A DNA stretch of 64,000 nucleotides from Aquatica leii (GCA_035610365.1 CM069432.1:28024354-28088353), one strand, 5' to 3'. Positions 11,850 through 23,480 are shown, numbered from the stretch's first letter. Program-made: numbers and translations. The notes: generated from the sequence alone by a model not told the origin.

Positions 11850-13007
11850 TTCGAGTCGTCACAGGCCGTTTCCCCACGCTTTGAGCACATGTTCGTTTCA
11901 ATAAAGAAATGATGAAGATTAATTATTATTGAGAAATACCGTTACCGAACACTTAAGATTTTGGGAAGGCATATTCTCCTCCACGGAAACGGAGTTTCGA
12001 CAAGCCTTACTGTGGGAGATGTTATTTCGTGTATACCAGTCGATTGTGTTATCAACCACCTGTTCTAAATTACTACCTACAGCATTCGATACAACGGGTT
12101 CTTATATAACCTTTAATGATTTATTAATACTGATTTTGTAGCTTCTTATTCTTCGTGAGTTAGTGTGTGACACGATTTGCCATTCAATATTTATTACAGG
12201 CCGCTAGCGGGGAAAACGTTTTCTTTGCGAAAATGGACACTGGACTTCGGGTGAGTTTATTTGCTTAATTTTTATATCGCTGTCACGAAAGTTACTCACA
12301 GAACTTTGGTTAATGTTAATGACAGTAACTACGTTTACTGCTTATATACCAATAAGGTAACTTCAATTATTCATTTAACTTGTATCGCATGCTGTGTGTA
12401 AAAAACATATTTTCTACGAGATTTTCTGTACTATTCGTTTCGACCTGACTTAAATGTGTATTATGTGTTGCCGATATTGCGGGCATTCATGCACTGACAA
12501 TTAGATATAATCTTGTAAATCTTATGTGTTGCGAAATCAAAGTTTTCTACACTTGTTAATGATAATTGTTAGTCCTCCTAGTATTTATGGATTGAGAATT
12601 TAATATATAGCTGTCAATTTGCTACGCTACTAAATTAAGGTTGTTATATTTGTTAATTATATTTAGAAATCATTCGAGCATGGATGAGTGGAGAAATTTC
12701 ATATACTCTTGTTAATATTCTACGTTAACACATTAAAGTGGTTATATTTGTTAATCTCTTCTGTTATTTTTTCTTTCTCCTGTAATTATCGTTACATATT
12801 AACTAATTTTGGCTACTCGAACATCAGAGTAATAAGGATTACGAACCTCAAATTCAGTTACAAGTTTGGACCGTCTGTCGCGATCGAGGCAGAAGTGTTA
12901 ACTTGGATTAGATCTGGCGCCCTTAAGCATACTTCTTGTGAACCTCCCCTATCTCCGACTGTGTGAGTTGGCCATGCAAGGTTCGTAAGACCTAAAGCTT
13001 GTAACAT
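11850..13007 (+). repeat. LTR-like repeat, copy A
   Basis: Matches 56368-57559 along its length with many substitutions and gaps. Shared blocks include CCACGCTTTG near 11874, CAGTCGATTG (12037), GCATTCGATA with GGGTTCTTATAT (about 12081), GAAAACG with TTTTCTT (about 12209) and a nearly unchanged 60-base block at 12942-13001. It ends TTGTAACA at 13000-13007, directly followed by copia RT sequence, so it is the right edge of the DNA inserted in copia. A TG...CA-type end and non-coding nature suggest a solo LTR; the left boundary was not found. Confidence 0.6.
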
Positions 13008-13767
13008 AGTATCCACACCATTGGAAGTTAGTGTGAAACTGATAAAATTGGAACATTGGCATGCATCGGACGGACGAAAGCCGCCCTATCGTGAGTTGGT
13101 CGGGGCATTACTTTATCTTGCTGTTGCGACATGCCCTGATGTAGCTCATGCTGCTAGCTTATTGAGCTAGTTCAACGACTGCTTCGGTAAGGAACATTGG
13201 GCCGCAGTGAAAAGAGTCTTGCGCTACCTAAAGGAGACGGCAGATCTCGGGTTCTTGTTCCGACATGATGGAGATACCATTTAGGGTTTTGTGGACGCTG
13301 ACTGGGCTGGATCTATCCACGATAGAAGATCCTTTAATGGTTATGCTTTCAGTATGAACGGTGGGATTCAGGGAAGCAGAGAACTATGGCACTTTCATCA
13401 ACAGAAGCGGAGTATATGGCATTAAGTGAAGCCGCTAAAGAGGTCGTCTATCTTCGACAATTTATGTTCGAGTTAGCGGAAGACATTGACGTAATCAAGT
13501 TGTCAAATGAAAACGTTGGCACTCAGAAACTTGCTTCTAATCCAATCTACCACTCTAGGACAAAACATATTGATATCAAACATCATTTTGTTCGCAAGAT
13601 CGTAGAGTCGGGAGTAGCTTAGATTTACAACACTTACCATCTGAAAAAATGCCTGCTGACGTTTTGACAAAGGTACTGACCAAAAAAAGCATGTGAAGTG
13701 TGTTGAGTTACTTGGTTTGACAAAGGGACTCAAGTGATGGTGCCGGTGGTCTCGAGGGTAAGTGTTA
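13008..13767 (+). pseudogene. copia-type RT end and RNase H
   Basis: Resumption of the copia polyprotein broken at 6606. It begins VSTPLEVSVKL, continues YRELVGALLYLAVATCPDV (about 13093), AVKRVLRYLKETADLGFLF (about 13206), then RNase H: FVDADWAG (about 13290), ALSSTEAEYMALSEAAKEVV from 13388 and IYHSRTKHIDIKHHFVR (about 13544-13594). Stops occur at 13167, 13282 and 13619. After the protein ends, a purine-rich stretch GGTGGTCTCGAGGGTAAG precedes TGTTAGAAACG at about 13768, the likely polypurine tract and start of the 3' LTR. Confidence 0.9.
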
Positions 13768-16200
13768 GAAACGTAACTTTTAATTTGAAATATTTTCGAC
13801 CACATCTACATCTGTCGGACCTATTAAGAATAAGACGTTTTTATTTTATTTTTTACTTTATAAATTTACAATAACAATAATTATTCCAGCTCGGTATTTA
13901 ACAGTAATTATGCGAAAGTATATTTGATTTCAGTCTAAAAACGACAATGTTTTTATTTTAAAAGTTTATGCATATTAATTACAAAGAAAAATTATACCAG
14001 CAATAAAAAAATGTTAATTACATAATCGATAAAAAATGCTAGAAAGCTCTGCTGTAGCATAACATTCTACATGTCTTCTTTATTATTTACAACTGTAATA
14101 CTTTTACCTTCATTAATGAAATATAATTTATTATGAATTGAACTATAATTATGATTTATTTTATGTTATTACTGTGAATGATTCAGAATGTAGTCTATAA
14201 CTTTTGCAAATCACGAATGCCCTTTAGTTCCGAAACAATAAATAAAATCACGTTTCGATTCCTTTCACGATTTTCGGATAGCGTTCAGCAGACGTAACAA
14301 AGAATTTTTATTTTTTATTTACAATGTTGCAGATATAACTGGGAGAAGTTACGAAAAAATTTCGTGATTGAATTTGTACAACAAGAAGAAAATTAAAGTA
14401 GATTTTAATTGATTTAATTTTAGGTTTTATACAGGACTTTACACGACATGACATAATTTTGTAGTCGAGCATGTAAATTAACCTTCCAGTGCATAAATAA
14501 ATCTGGGTTTAATCTGAATACGACCTTAATTTCGTATCCGCCAACGCATAAATCTGTAATATCATCTCAAATAGCATTTTCGAATGTATAAATTCGTTAA
14601 AGAATCGTCATAAAAACGTCAAGTTATAGTACAGAATCTTTTAAGAAAACTTAGTGAAACTAGTAATATTGTAATTCAATAGCGGTGCAATTAATCAATT
14701 TTTTTTAAAAAGGTAGTATATTGAAAGGACGCATTTTACTAAGAGCCATTATTCAAATAACAAACAAAAAATAGCGACCCAAATCTTTTAGAAATTGTCG
14801 GACATTTGCCTTCGTCTCGCCTAAGTAAAGACTAGTCTCTTGGGAGGATTCAGGCCTTCGCTCGACGTTATTTACGTTGGTAGGTTATCTCTAACAAATC
14901 TGGCACACCTTTGAAATTTTCTTTCTCTCTCTAATATATTATACAAAAAGGATATACGTAGGTATTTGCAGAACTTGCATGCACTAACATTTATCCTAGT
15001 TTTTCTCTAGGGCCCTTCTACTTCAGGACCTGATTTGTATCTGACCGTTTAGAAAAATTGCCAGGATTAATGCGCCTATTTGCATGTACATTATCTAACA
15101 AGTAGGAAGTTAAAATACGAACACGGACGCTTTATTAGCCTGCAGCTATTGGAATAAGCAGAAATGAAAGAAAGGAGAAGGAGTATTTAAGAGAAAGACG
15201 TGAAAAATCTTCATTAAAAATAAAGCTCGTTTGCGAGGATAAATAATAGTTAAATGCACTTTGTGAAACAACGTCTATTGCAAATTGCAACAATGACGCG
15301 AATCCTTAATTAAAACTTAGACTTGTTAAGAGTAATCGATAAGTCGCTTCTCGGACTATATAGGCCGTTGAAGTAATAAACGAACTTTTATTAGAATAGT
15401 ACACTAGGGATTTAAGAGTTGACTTACTCGTTACTTTTGTGTACAGCTAACCCTTAATAAAGAGAAACTTTATTGCCATTCAACGTTAAACGAAGAAAAT
15501 TATTTCTTTCTAATCTCAAAAGTGCGGGTCTAGTTTAAGCGCGAAGGTTCATAAACACGAACAAACGCTCCTCAGGGATTTAACATTTAGTTTATGTCAT
15601 TCGCTTTTAAAACGCAATTTGTATATAGGACGATCAAATGATAAGTATCGCGTAACAAAATTTTTTATTTTTGATTAAAATGAACAATTCACTATCGTAT
15701 AGAGGTCAAACTAAGAACTGTAAAACGTTTTTTACATTTTTGACTGTTTTTTTAAGCCGGAATCAACATAATTATAAATTATTTTCTTGTTTATTTCAAA
15801 TTAACAATTTTTATGTGAGTTTTTGTTTCGTGCATTTAATATGCAATAACTTGCTGATTTTACTTTCCGCTAGCGTAAAAGAAAGTATCACGATTGAGTA
15901 TTTATTTGCAGTTAAATCCCTGAAGTTACTTAATTATTTGCAATCAAATAGTTTTTAAATATGAAAATTGTATTGTGTCATTCCAATAGTTATAATTTAT
16001 GTATGACTTATATACAGGTTGGCTACACCGCCACCTTTCAAGCAACACTGCCCGTAACCAGCACTGTGACTCTTTTGACAGGTTATGAGTTTTGTTTTGG
16101 TTTTTCACATGTTTTTCTTTCCTAAAAATATATTACTTAAATGTTTATTAATAATAATAAACAAACGTGTAACTTAATTCTTTATTACAGGTAACTATTT
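13768..16200. other. Start of copia 3' LTR, then AT-rich non-coding DNA
   Basis: TGTTAGAAACGTAAC at 13768 has the TG start expected of an LTR next to the copia polypurine tract, but the LTR end could not be fixed because no 5' LTR copy is visible. Beyond it to about 16.2 kb the DNA is AT-rich with no recognisable coding or RNA feature. The 95-codon frame at 15671-15958 is hydrophobic, AT-driven and unsupported. Confidence 0.45.
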
Positions 16201-16246
16201 CATATAATTATAATCGTCAAAACCTTACATAGATAAGTGATTTATA

Positions 16247-16435
16247 TTTTCTACAGATGTCACATAAACAAATCATTTCTAATATTCTCTAATTATAATT
16301 AAATGTATTAGAATTAGTATAAATAGATATAAGAATGTGGATTGATAACATTATAACACTTATAGTTAAGCTAGTGGTTGTGATGTTCAATAAATATTTT
16401 ATCAAGATTCATACTTCTGAACAGTTTGGTGTTCT
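16247..16435 (+). repeat. gypsy G1 LTR, plus orientation
   Basis: This segment (TATAAATAGATATAAGAA, TAGTTAAGCTAGTGGTTGTG, polyadenylation-like AATAAA, ending near CATACTTCTGAA) matches, as the inverse complement, 23645-23870, and also the split copy at 29085-29131 plus 31912-32045. Here it lies in the same direction as the RT gene that follows at 16570, so it is the 5' LTR of the plus-strand G1 element. It contains a TATA-like box and AATAAA as expected of an LTR. Outer boundaries are approximate. Confidence 0.7.
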
Positions 16436-16569
16436 ATTGGTGAAGAAAAACAACTTCGGCGAAAAACCAAATTAGTAGCTCTCAAGTTCTTGTGCTAGAA
16501 GAAAAAAAAACCTACGGATTTACAAGAGATAGGAAAAACCATCAACGGACACAATACGTTCTACAAATC

Positions 16570-16786
16570 CTTCAGTGATGAGCAGATACTGTTTCATTGC
16601 ACCAGTTTGAATTGTACCAAAAAAGGCAGATGCTTCAGGTAAAAGAAAATTCAGAATGGTAATAGACTGTAGAAGACTAAACTAAAAAACAATAAAGGAT
16701 AAATATCCACTTCCAAGGATAGAGAAAATACTAGATAACCTAGAAAAATGCTGTTATTTTACAACTTTACAATTGACTTGACACAA
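16570..16786 (+). pseudogene. gypsy G1 reverse transcriptase, fragment 1
   Basis: Reads as gypsy RT in broken frames: KKADASGKRKFRMVIDCRRLN (about 16620-16682), KYPLPRIEKILDNLEKCCYF (about 16703-16760) and TIDLTQ just before the break at 16786. Continuation GFHQIEMDQNSIKMTAFTV follows at 18469, proving that 16787-18466 is an insertion into the RT gene. Gag and protease are not recognisable between the LTR and this piece, so the 5' part of the element is deleted. Confidence 0.85.
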
Positions 16787-18466
16787 CCCAGCAAACACAA
16801 GGTAGCTTAATTTAGTAGTTTATTGGGTATTGAAAAGTCATTTATAAGTAATTTAATTTTTTTTGTAATTTAAGAGTAGTCTAAGGTGACGTTTAGCAGT
16901 AATTTAAATGGTTACTAGTTTAACAGTAGTATACGAAGTAGTTTAGGAGTATTTTAGTGTTGTAGTAGCATAAAAGTAATTTAATTAGTAACTTAATAGT
17001 AATTAAAAAATTAAACGTTGTAGTTTAATGGTAATTGAGTCACCATTATACTACTCGGTAATTAGAAAGTAATTAGGGACTAATGTAATGGTGCGTAGCT
17101 TAAGAATAGTTTTAACCAGTAACTTAAGAGTAATTAAAAAAGTGAACGTTGTAGTTTAATGGTAATTAAGTCACCGTTATACCACACAGTAATTAGAAAG
17201 TCATTAAGTAGTAATGTAATGGTGGGTAGCTCAAAAATAGTTTAACCAGTAACTTAAGTGTAATTAAAAAATGGAACGTTGTAGTTTACCGGTAATTGAG
17301 TTACCATTATACTACCCAGCAATTCAAAAGTAATTTAGGAGTAATGTAATGATTGGTAGCTTGAATAGTTTACTCAGTAACTTAGTCGTAATTCCATAAT
17401 TAGGTTGGGGAGTTTAATGGTAATTGAATGTCCATTAAAATACAAGGTAAATTAATAGTTAGTAGTAATAGAGTTGCTATATAAATCTTAAGCTATATTA
17501 TTTTAAAAATAGTCGTTACATTTGCCAAACAGTTAGGTCTGCTATCAAACAATTGCTTGAAGAATGCATAGAAAGAAGGAAAGTGGCAATTATTATCGAC
17601 AACTAAAAAGATTTCGTACAGTTTACAAAAATATTAATATTGGAAAGTCAAATAGCATTGATTAATCTGCGGGATCCAGTAACACAATATAAAACAAAAG
17701 TAAATATTATAACTTATGATACAAGAATATCAATATTGCATGAAATTATGTACCTGCCGTATCCAAAAATATTCGGATTATATAAACCACTTAAGCAACT
17801 AAGACATGAATTATCCTGATTACAGAATAACAAAAACAACAAGAGTATAATTAATACGTAGCGATGCAAATGTATATATAGGACTAATTCATCATCAGTC
17901 TGATTGTCATGTGAAATATTTAATGGTTCACGTTAAAAGTATTAAATTACGAATAAGTTACTCGATTTTATATTCAACATAATATATAACGTGTAGTTAG
18001 CATTTATACTATGAGGTCAGGTAGAGTAGTGGCTAACACGTTTAGGTTGCAAGGGATTTTCCTGATGTTCGTGGGATCAAACCCCAGGTAAGTACTTAAA
18101 TTAAATTCTAATTTTAAAAAAATCCGACAATTTATCAATCATGTGCGTCAAATTCTGTAAACGAAATAAATAAAAAATTACAGAAACAAATAATTAACTA
18201 AAAATACTATTTTTTTAAATGTGTTAGTGGTTTTAATAATAATTAATAGTTTTGCTAATAGTTCAAAACAGTAGTTTAACAGTAATTTAATGGTAATATA
18301 ACAACAGTATTTTAATGGTAGCTTATTAGTAATTTAGAAGTCAATGAATTTTTGGTAGTTTAAGCGGTTGCTTAATGGCGCCCTTTTTACTGTTTAAATT
18401 ACTACTTAAATTACCGTAATTTAATGGCAATTCAACAGTAATTTAAGTCCATCTGTGTTTGCTGGG
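16787..18466. mobile_element. 1,680-bp non-autonomous DNA element with 13-bp perfect ends and internal minirepeats
   Basis: Ends are CCCAGCAAACACA and the exact inverse complement TGTGTTTGCTGGG. The gypsy RT reading frame joins across it if one AA is removed, giving a 2-bp AA duplication (16785-16786 and 18467-18468). Inside there is no coding region; instead short phrases built on AGTAATTTAA, GTAGTTTAATGG and TTACCATTATACTAC recur dozens of times near both ends, and three units of about 160-170 bp repeat in tandem between about 16,950 and 17,450. A tRNA-like segment sits near the right end. The superfamily is not identified: perfect TIRs and a 2-bp non-TA duplication do not fit the common ones. 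Confidence 0.88.
18014..18094 (+). ncRNA. tRNA-like sequence with Pol III A and B boxes
   Basis: TAGAGTAGTGG at 18022-18032 matches the A-box consensus at 10 of 11 positions, and GATCAAACC at 18075-18083 matches the B-box GWTCRANNC fully; the boxes are 42 bases apart as in tRNAs. The B box lies in a loop flanked by TGGG and CCCA, a T-arm. The D-arm and T-arm are recognisable, while the acceptor and anticodon stems are poor, so this is a tRNA-derived or SINE-like head rather than a working tRNA. It lies inside the 1,680-bp DNA element. Confidence 0.5.
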
Positions 18467-18560
18467 AAGGATTTCACCAAATTGAAATGGACCAAAACTC
18501 TATTAAAATGACGGCCTTTACGGTAAATAATAGAAATTACAAATATAGACAAATGCCTTT
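18467..18560 (+). pseudogene. gypsy G1 reverse transcriptase, fragment 2
   Basis: Continues fragment 1: GFHQIEMDQNSIKMTAFTV then NYKYRQMPF, ending at the 8-base target ATGCCTTT (18553-18560). The frame resumes after the hAT-like insertion at 22124 with MPFKLKNASSTFQRVM. Between 18467 and 18560 the reading is open, so the damage to this part of RT came chiefly from the two insertions. Confidence 0.88.
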
Positions 18561-18779
18561 CAGGCCCGCGCCTAGCACTTTAGGCGCCTTTGTGCAAATT
18601 TAAAATAACGCTCCAAATTTGTATTACGTTCATATGTGAGTACAGATACGGGTTAAGTTAGGTATTATCCACTATTGACAAATAATTTTAAAAAGTATTT
18701 TTATAAATTTATTTTCATTTTTATATTTTACAAGTACAAGCAACTCTGCCTATGACAGAACTGGGTGGATTGAATAGCT

Positions 18780-20826
18780 CAGTGACGTCATAGCCGGTCC
18801 CAACCCCAGATAAAAGAAGAGGGTTTCAAGTGAGGCTAGCGACTCGCTTGGGGAAAAAAAGTGCTCCTAGAACCAATAGTTTGGCCTCGGAACTGACTGG
18901 ATTTAATAATGACAACATGGCGAGAACAAGGAATAAGCGAATAAGGAAATGGACTATACTTAGGATTGGATGCTGGAATGTAACATCATTTAACAATCAA
19001 GACCAAGAAATCTTACTTGAAATTAAAAGACACATGTACACTCTCGGAGACAAAAAAAGGGCAAAGGAAACAGCAAATGTGGAAACTACATTCTAATATA
19101 CAGCGGCAAGGATAAAAATGAAAGAGCAACATCAAGGGTTGGCATATTGATACATGAAAGATATGAAAATCAAATCAGCAACACAAGATACTTTAGTGAC
19201 AGAACACTCCAGATGACAATCGAATTACAAAAATCAAGACTAACTCATATAATAAGTATCTATGCACCCGATACTAGCAAACCACAGACGGAGAATTATT
19301 TTACCAGACCTTACAAACAGTCTTAGACAATATACCGAAAGAAGATGAAATAATAATCTTAGGGGTTTTAATGCAAGAGTAGGCGATGAGGTTATACCTG
19401 GTATCAAAAACCGATTTAACGAAGAAATAATTAATGAGAGTGCCGAACAAATGATACAATTCTGCATACAAAATGAACACAGAATTAATAATACTTTCTA
19501 TACACATAAATCACAACATAAATACAGCTTCAAAAACACACGATGACAAAGATCAGCAATAGACTACGTAATCACTAATAAAAATATTCACCCGAAAAGG
19601 ATTCAGGACGTTAGATCGTTAGCCTCAGCAAATGCAGGAACAAACCACCATCTTGTAATGACAAAAATGCAAACAATCATGCAACGATTACATAACAAAC
19701 TCACCGAGAAAATGAGTAAGCTGAATATAGAATTCCTACTAGACGACTCGACTAAATATCTATATCAACAAAGACTTAGAAAAAAATAGCTCCAAATAAT
19801 ATCCAAGAGCTGGATGACATTGAAACAGCATAGACAAAATTAAGAACTAATATACTAGAAGCAGCGGAAGAAGCATTCGGACCTTAGCAGAAGAGAAAAG
19901 GAAATCGTACCTGCAATATAGATCTAATGCAATAACATATAATAACTATAAAGCTGTAAGGAACAGGATAAATGAAAATATTCGAAAAATCAAAAGAGAA
20001 CATTGGGAGAAATTTTCGAATAATATGGAACATGATTTATACGGAGAACAAAAGAAAATATGGAGTTTGCTGAGAAATAGAAAAAAACCAATAAATGAAT
20101 ACCTACAAAGTACAAAAATTACTGCAGAAGAATGGGAATGATATTTTGAAAAACTTTATAGCTTAACAGAAACCAACACCCAAACACAGAAATTACATGA
20201 CGAGATTGAAAACGTCAATTACACCCAAAATAAGGTTTTCAGTGGAAAAAATACAGCCTACTAACAAAAAGAAACATTCACCCCAATATAACAAAAATTA
20301 TCAAAAAGCTGAATACCGAGAATTATACATATTTGAGAACGGCAAATAAATTAGGTAATAAAATACCTGTGGCATCTGGGATCAGACAAGGAGACAGCGT
20401 AAGCCCAAGCTTATTTAACATCATAATGGATGAAATCTTCGACGAAGTAAAGCAAACTGGGAGAGGATACCAAATGGGTGATAAAGAAATAAAAATAATA
20501 TGCTATGCTGATGACGCAGTGATCATATCGGAAGACGAAGATAACCTACAGAAGCTCTTGTATAAATTTCAACAAACAGCAAAAACGTTCAACATGCAAA
20601 TATCCACAAAGAAAACAAAACCCCTTACAATATCTAAAGAACCAAGAAGATGTAAATTAGCAATTTACGATCAAAGTGTAGAACAATTGATGTCCCTCAA
20701 ATATCTAGGAGCAAACATAACAAGTAATGGGAACCTCAAGGACAAAGTAAAAGCTCAAACAACAAAGGCATCATTAATATCAGGATGCTTAAGAGATATA
20801 ATTTGGCAGAATAAACATATGAACAC
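18780..20826 (+). pseudogene. Non-LTR retrotransposon with endonuclease and RT, decayed
   Basis: Starts with a GC-richer leader (GGTCCCAACCCCAGATAAAA, about 18799) and ORF with ILRIGCWNVTSFNNQDQEIL (about 18955), the first endonuclease motif. Later: NARVGDEVIPGIKNRFN (about 19372), QFCIQNEHRINNTFYTHKS, then AIDYVITNKNIHPKRIQDVR (about 19558) and ANAGTNHHLVMTK, the end of an APE-type endonuclease. RT starts within 20333-20820 with PVASGIRQGDSVSPSLFNII and catalytic ICYADDAVI (about 20500), then LKYLGANITSNGNL. Several frameshifts lie in the endonuclease and the N-terminal half of RT is deleted near 20270. Clade not assigned; wording resembles LINEs common in arthropods. Confidence 0.85.
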
Positions 20827-20829
20827 AAA

Positions 20830-21524
20830 TGACCAAATGTGTAGGAAGTATTCCGTAAAAGCTGCATCCCGCAGATGGCCTGTGCATACGTTATACAATA
20901 TCCTTGATATTGCGGAAATAAATTCGTGGGTTTTATACAAAAAAAACAACAGAAAAGAGTATCAGCCGCAGAAATTTTCTGTTAATTTTGGCTGAAATCT
21001 TTGGCAGATATCTCAAAAACGCCTTTATATTCTCAGGGTCTTGAAGAAAATAGAGCAAATAAAACAACAACGCGGCGGAAATGTCAAATCAAAGCATCTT
21101 GCAATTCTAATAAAGGTAACAAAATATGTTCAAAGTGCAATAAAATTAGTTGCAAAAAGTGTATGGGAAAAGAAACACTAACAGTAGTTTGTGTGAAGTG
21201 TTTATAATTCTAGAAACTCTTTGTTATGCAACAAGTTTTTTTTTCACAGAATTTTGTTCTATTACTGTTTTGTCGTTTAACTTTAATGTTAATAATAAAA
21301 AGGTATTTTTTCTGATATTATATTTATTGAACTACATTTGTTTTTGTACTATATTTTTACTTTTTTAACAAAATTATTTAAATATTTGTAAGCAATAAAT
21401 AAACTAAAATAATTGTTATAACAAAAAAATAATAAGTACCAGCTCAAAATAGCTGTTTCACCACGGGGACAATTTTGTCCTCCTTGGCGGTTCTAGCTAT
21501 TTAAAAACTCCGGCGGTTCTAGTG
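20830..21524 (+). pseudogene. piggyBac transposase C-terminus and 3' end with TTAA
   Basis: Reads CRKYSVKAASRRWPVHTLYN then ILDIAEINSWVLYKKNN, the conserved end of the piggyBac catalytic region, shifts frame near 20955 to SRRNFLLILAEI, and ends with a cysteine-rich domain at about 21065-21205 (C-x5-C, C-x2-C, C-x2-C, C-x2-C). The right end is CGGCGGTTCTAGTG followed by TTAA at 21525-21528, the piggyBac target. The 5' part is missing: it is joined in frame to the LINE RT near 20826, so the C-terminal third is all that remains. Confidence 0.85.
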
Positions 21525-22123
21525 TTAAGTCACAACACAAAACACATCACTATAAAGTCTGTAAAACTACAACAACTAAAGTCTCGAAAGCAGATATCTT
21601 TTACTCCATGCACCTTTTCACTTCGCTAAGTTAATTATCGATCGGGTATCAGGCAACAAATGAAATCGCGACCAATGCAGCGCTTAAATATATAAAGTTT
21701 TGTACATTGCAAGCTCAGACAGGAAAAAAAACGGTTGTTCGCTCGTTGGCTCGTTGCAGGCCAAATTTCAAGCTCAAATATGAATTAAATCAGATTTGTT
21801 AAAGTTCACACAATTCATGTTATCATGTTACGTATTACGTATTCGATCGAATAAATGCTATTATTGCGTACTCTCATTTGGAAAATATATTATTTTTGAG
21901 AAGTAATTCGGTTTCCTCGTCTCAAATAGTAAAAATAAAAAAATAAACAAATAAAAAACAATGTAATAGCTAGCAATTTCTTATTGGTTTTTTTATCATT
22001 ATAAATTTTGTTTTGACAATGTTGTTTGTTGCTTTCTCTTTTTTTTACTTTTTAGTTTTGAGGCTTTTCGGCACCTTCGGCCATGTACCACACGACTTTG
22101 CCCTTATGTACGGCGCGGGATTG

Positions 22124-23480
22124 ATGCCTTTTAAGCTAAAGAATGCTTCCAGTACGTTCCAGAGAGTGATGGACAACATACTGACAGAATACCTATACAA
22201 ATTTTGTTTCATCTACATGGACGATGTTGTTATATTTTCCCGATCGTTGCACTAACATCTTATCCACATAAAAAAGGTTTTTAATAAGATAAAACAATAC
22301 AACTTAAAAATCCAGTTAGACAAATTAGAATTCCTGTGTAAAAAAGTTGAATTCTTAGGACACATAATAACTCCAGAAGGTATAAAACCAAATTCCACAA
22401 AGACAGAAGCGATTCAAAAATATCCAACTTCAGGTACTCAGAAAGAAATTAATTCTTTTCTAAGTTTTGTCGGATATTAGCGTAGATTTATCTCCAATTT
22501 TGCTCAAATAGTTTCTCCCTTGACAAAGTGTCTTCAAAAAAATACCCGAATTAATATTCAACATCCAGAATATATATCAGCATTTAACCTTTGTAAAAAA
22601 ACTTATTACTAACGCCCCTATATAAGCATATCTCAAATTTGCTAAACAATTAAGTTAACAGACGCCTCAAACGTAGCAATAAGAAGAACTTTAAACTCTG
22701 CAGAAAAAAAAATTGAAAAAAAATTCTAGCAGTCTTTGATTCTACTAAACATTTTAGACCCTATTTGTTTGGATAAAATTTTATAATTAAACTGACAACA
22801 ATCCATTAGTATGGTTCTACAAAATCAAAGAACTAAACTCCTGTTTAATTCGATGGAAATTAAAACTAGATAAATTCATTTTCACCATCTAATACAAGAA
22901 AAGGGAAAGGAAAATTACGATACAGATGCATTATCCAGAATTGAAATCAATAACATAGAAACGGAAGAAGACGATAACAGTTCATTAATTCCAAATATTG
23001 AAGAAATTCAGGAGTTAACGGATGAATATCTAAACACAATAATCCGATCTCAAATCATTGACCAACAAGAAGAAATCGAAGGTTCAGACGAAACAATACA
23101 TTCAACAGTAGAAGATCAATGAAAACTTATCTCAATCACGAAACAAGCAATTAACATTTACCTCGACCGTATAATTCTTAGTACACACGAGAACTATGAC
23201 TGCAAAATGTCAACACTTTTTGGAAAAAAGAAACATTATCGCATTAAAATTAGAGACACAGCAATTGAAGAAGACATTCTAAAAAAAAGAAATTTTTCAT
23301 CCAAATAATACATATTTTCTTTATTTTATAGACAAAAGACTACAACAACACTTTACAGAAGTATGTAAGAAGATGTTTAATCAATGTATTAACATCATCA
23401 TCACCAACATAATCTTGACAGATGTTACGAATAAAGAACAACAAAAAGAAATAATTGTGGAATATCATGAAGAAACATCG
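22124..23480 (+). pseudogene. gypsy G1 pol: RT end, RNase H, integrase N-terminus
   Basis: From ATGCCTTTT the frame reads MPFKLKNASSTFQRVMDNIL, the catalytic FIYMDDVVIFSRS (about 22207-22245), FLGHIITPEGIKPN (about 22351), FLSFVGYYRRFI-like wording with a stop in the middle, then RNase H wording (TDASNVAI about 22660; DTDALSRIE about 22920). Acidic linker and integrase start NIILTDVTNKEQQKEI (about 23407) follow. Many stops and frameshifts. The H2C2 region ends at about 23480 where unrelated DNA begins; a second copy of the same 90 bases occurs at 24703. Confidence 0.85.

Larger units (their letters stand above)
18561..22123. mobile_element. hAT-like element with 8-bp target duplication, itself invaded
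   Basis: Left end CAGGCCCGCGCC and right end inverse complement CAATCCCGCGCC agree at 10 of 12 positions. The octamer ATGCCTTT flanks both sides (18553-18560 and 22124-22131), and the gypsy RT reading is restored by removing 18561-22123 plus one octamer. No hAT transposase is visible; the contents are a LINE (18780-20826), a piggyBac 3' part (20830-21524) and unassigned DNA (18561-18780; 21529-22123). It is therefore a non-autonomous hAT element that received later insertions. Ends resemble the 291-bp MITE at 2666. Confidence 0.85.

Noticed and set aside
12688-12966. 92-codon open frame
   Set aside because: Lies inside LTR-like copy A, and copy B does not keep the frame.
15671-15958. 95-codon open frame
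   Set aside because: AT-driven, hydrophobic text without domain or context; expected by chance in such DNA.
16940-17450. CRISPR-like array
   Set aside because: Units are long, imperfect and part of a transposon; the genome is eukaryotic.
18014-18094. True tRNA gene
   Set aside because: Acceptor and anticodon stems do not pair well; only the Pol III boxes and T-arm are convincing.
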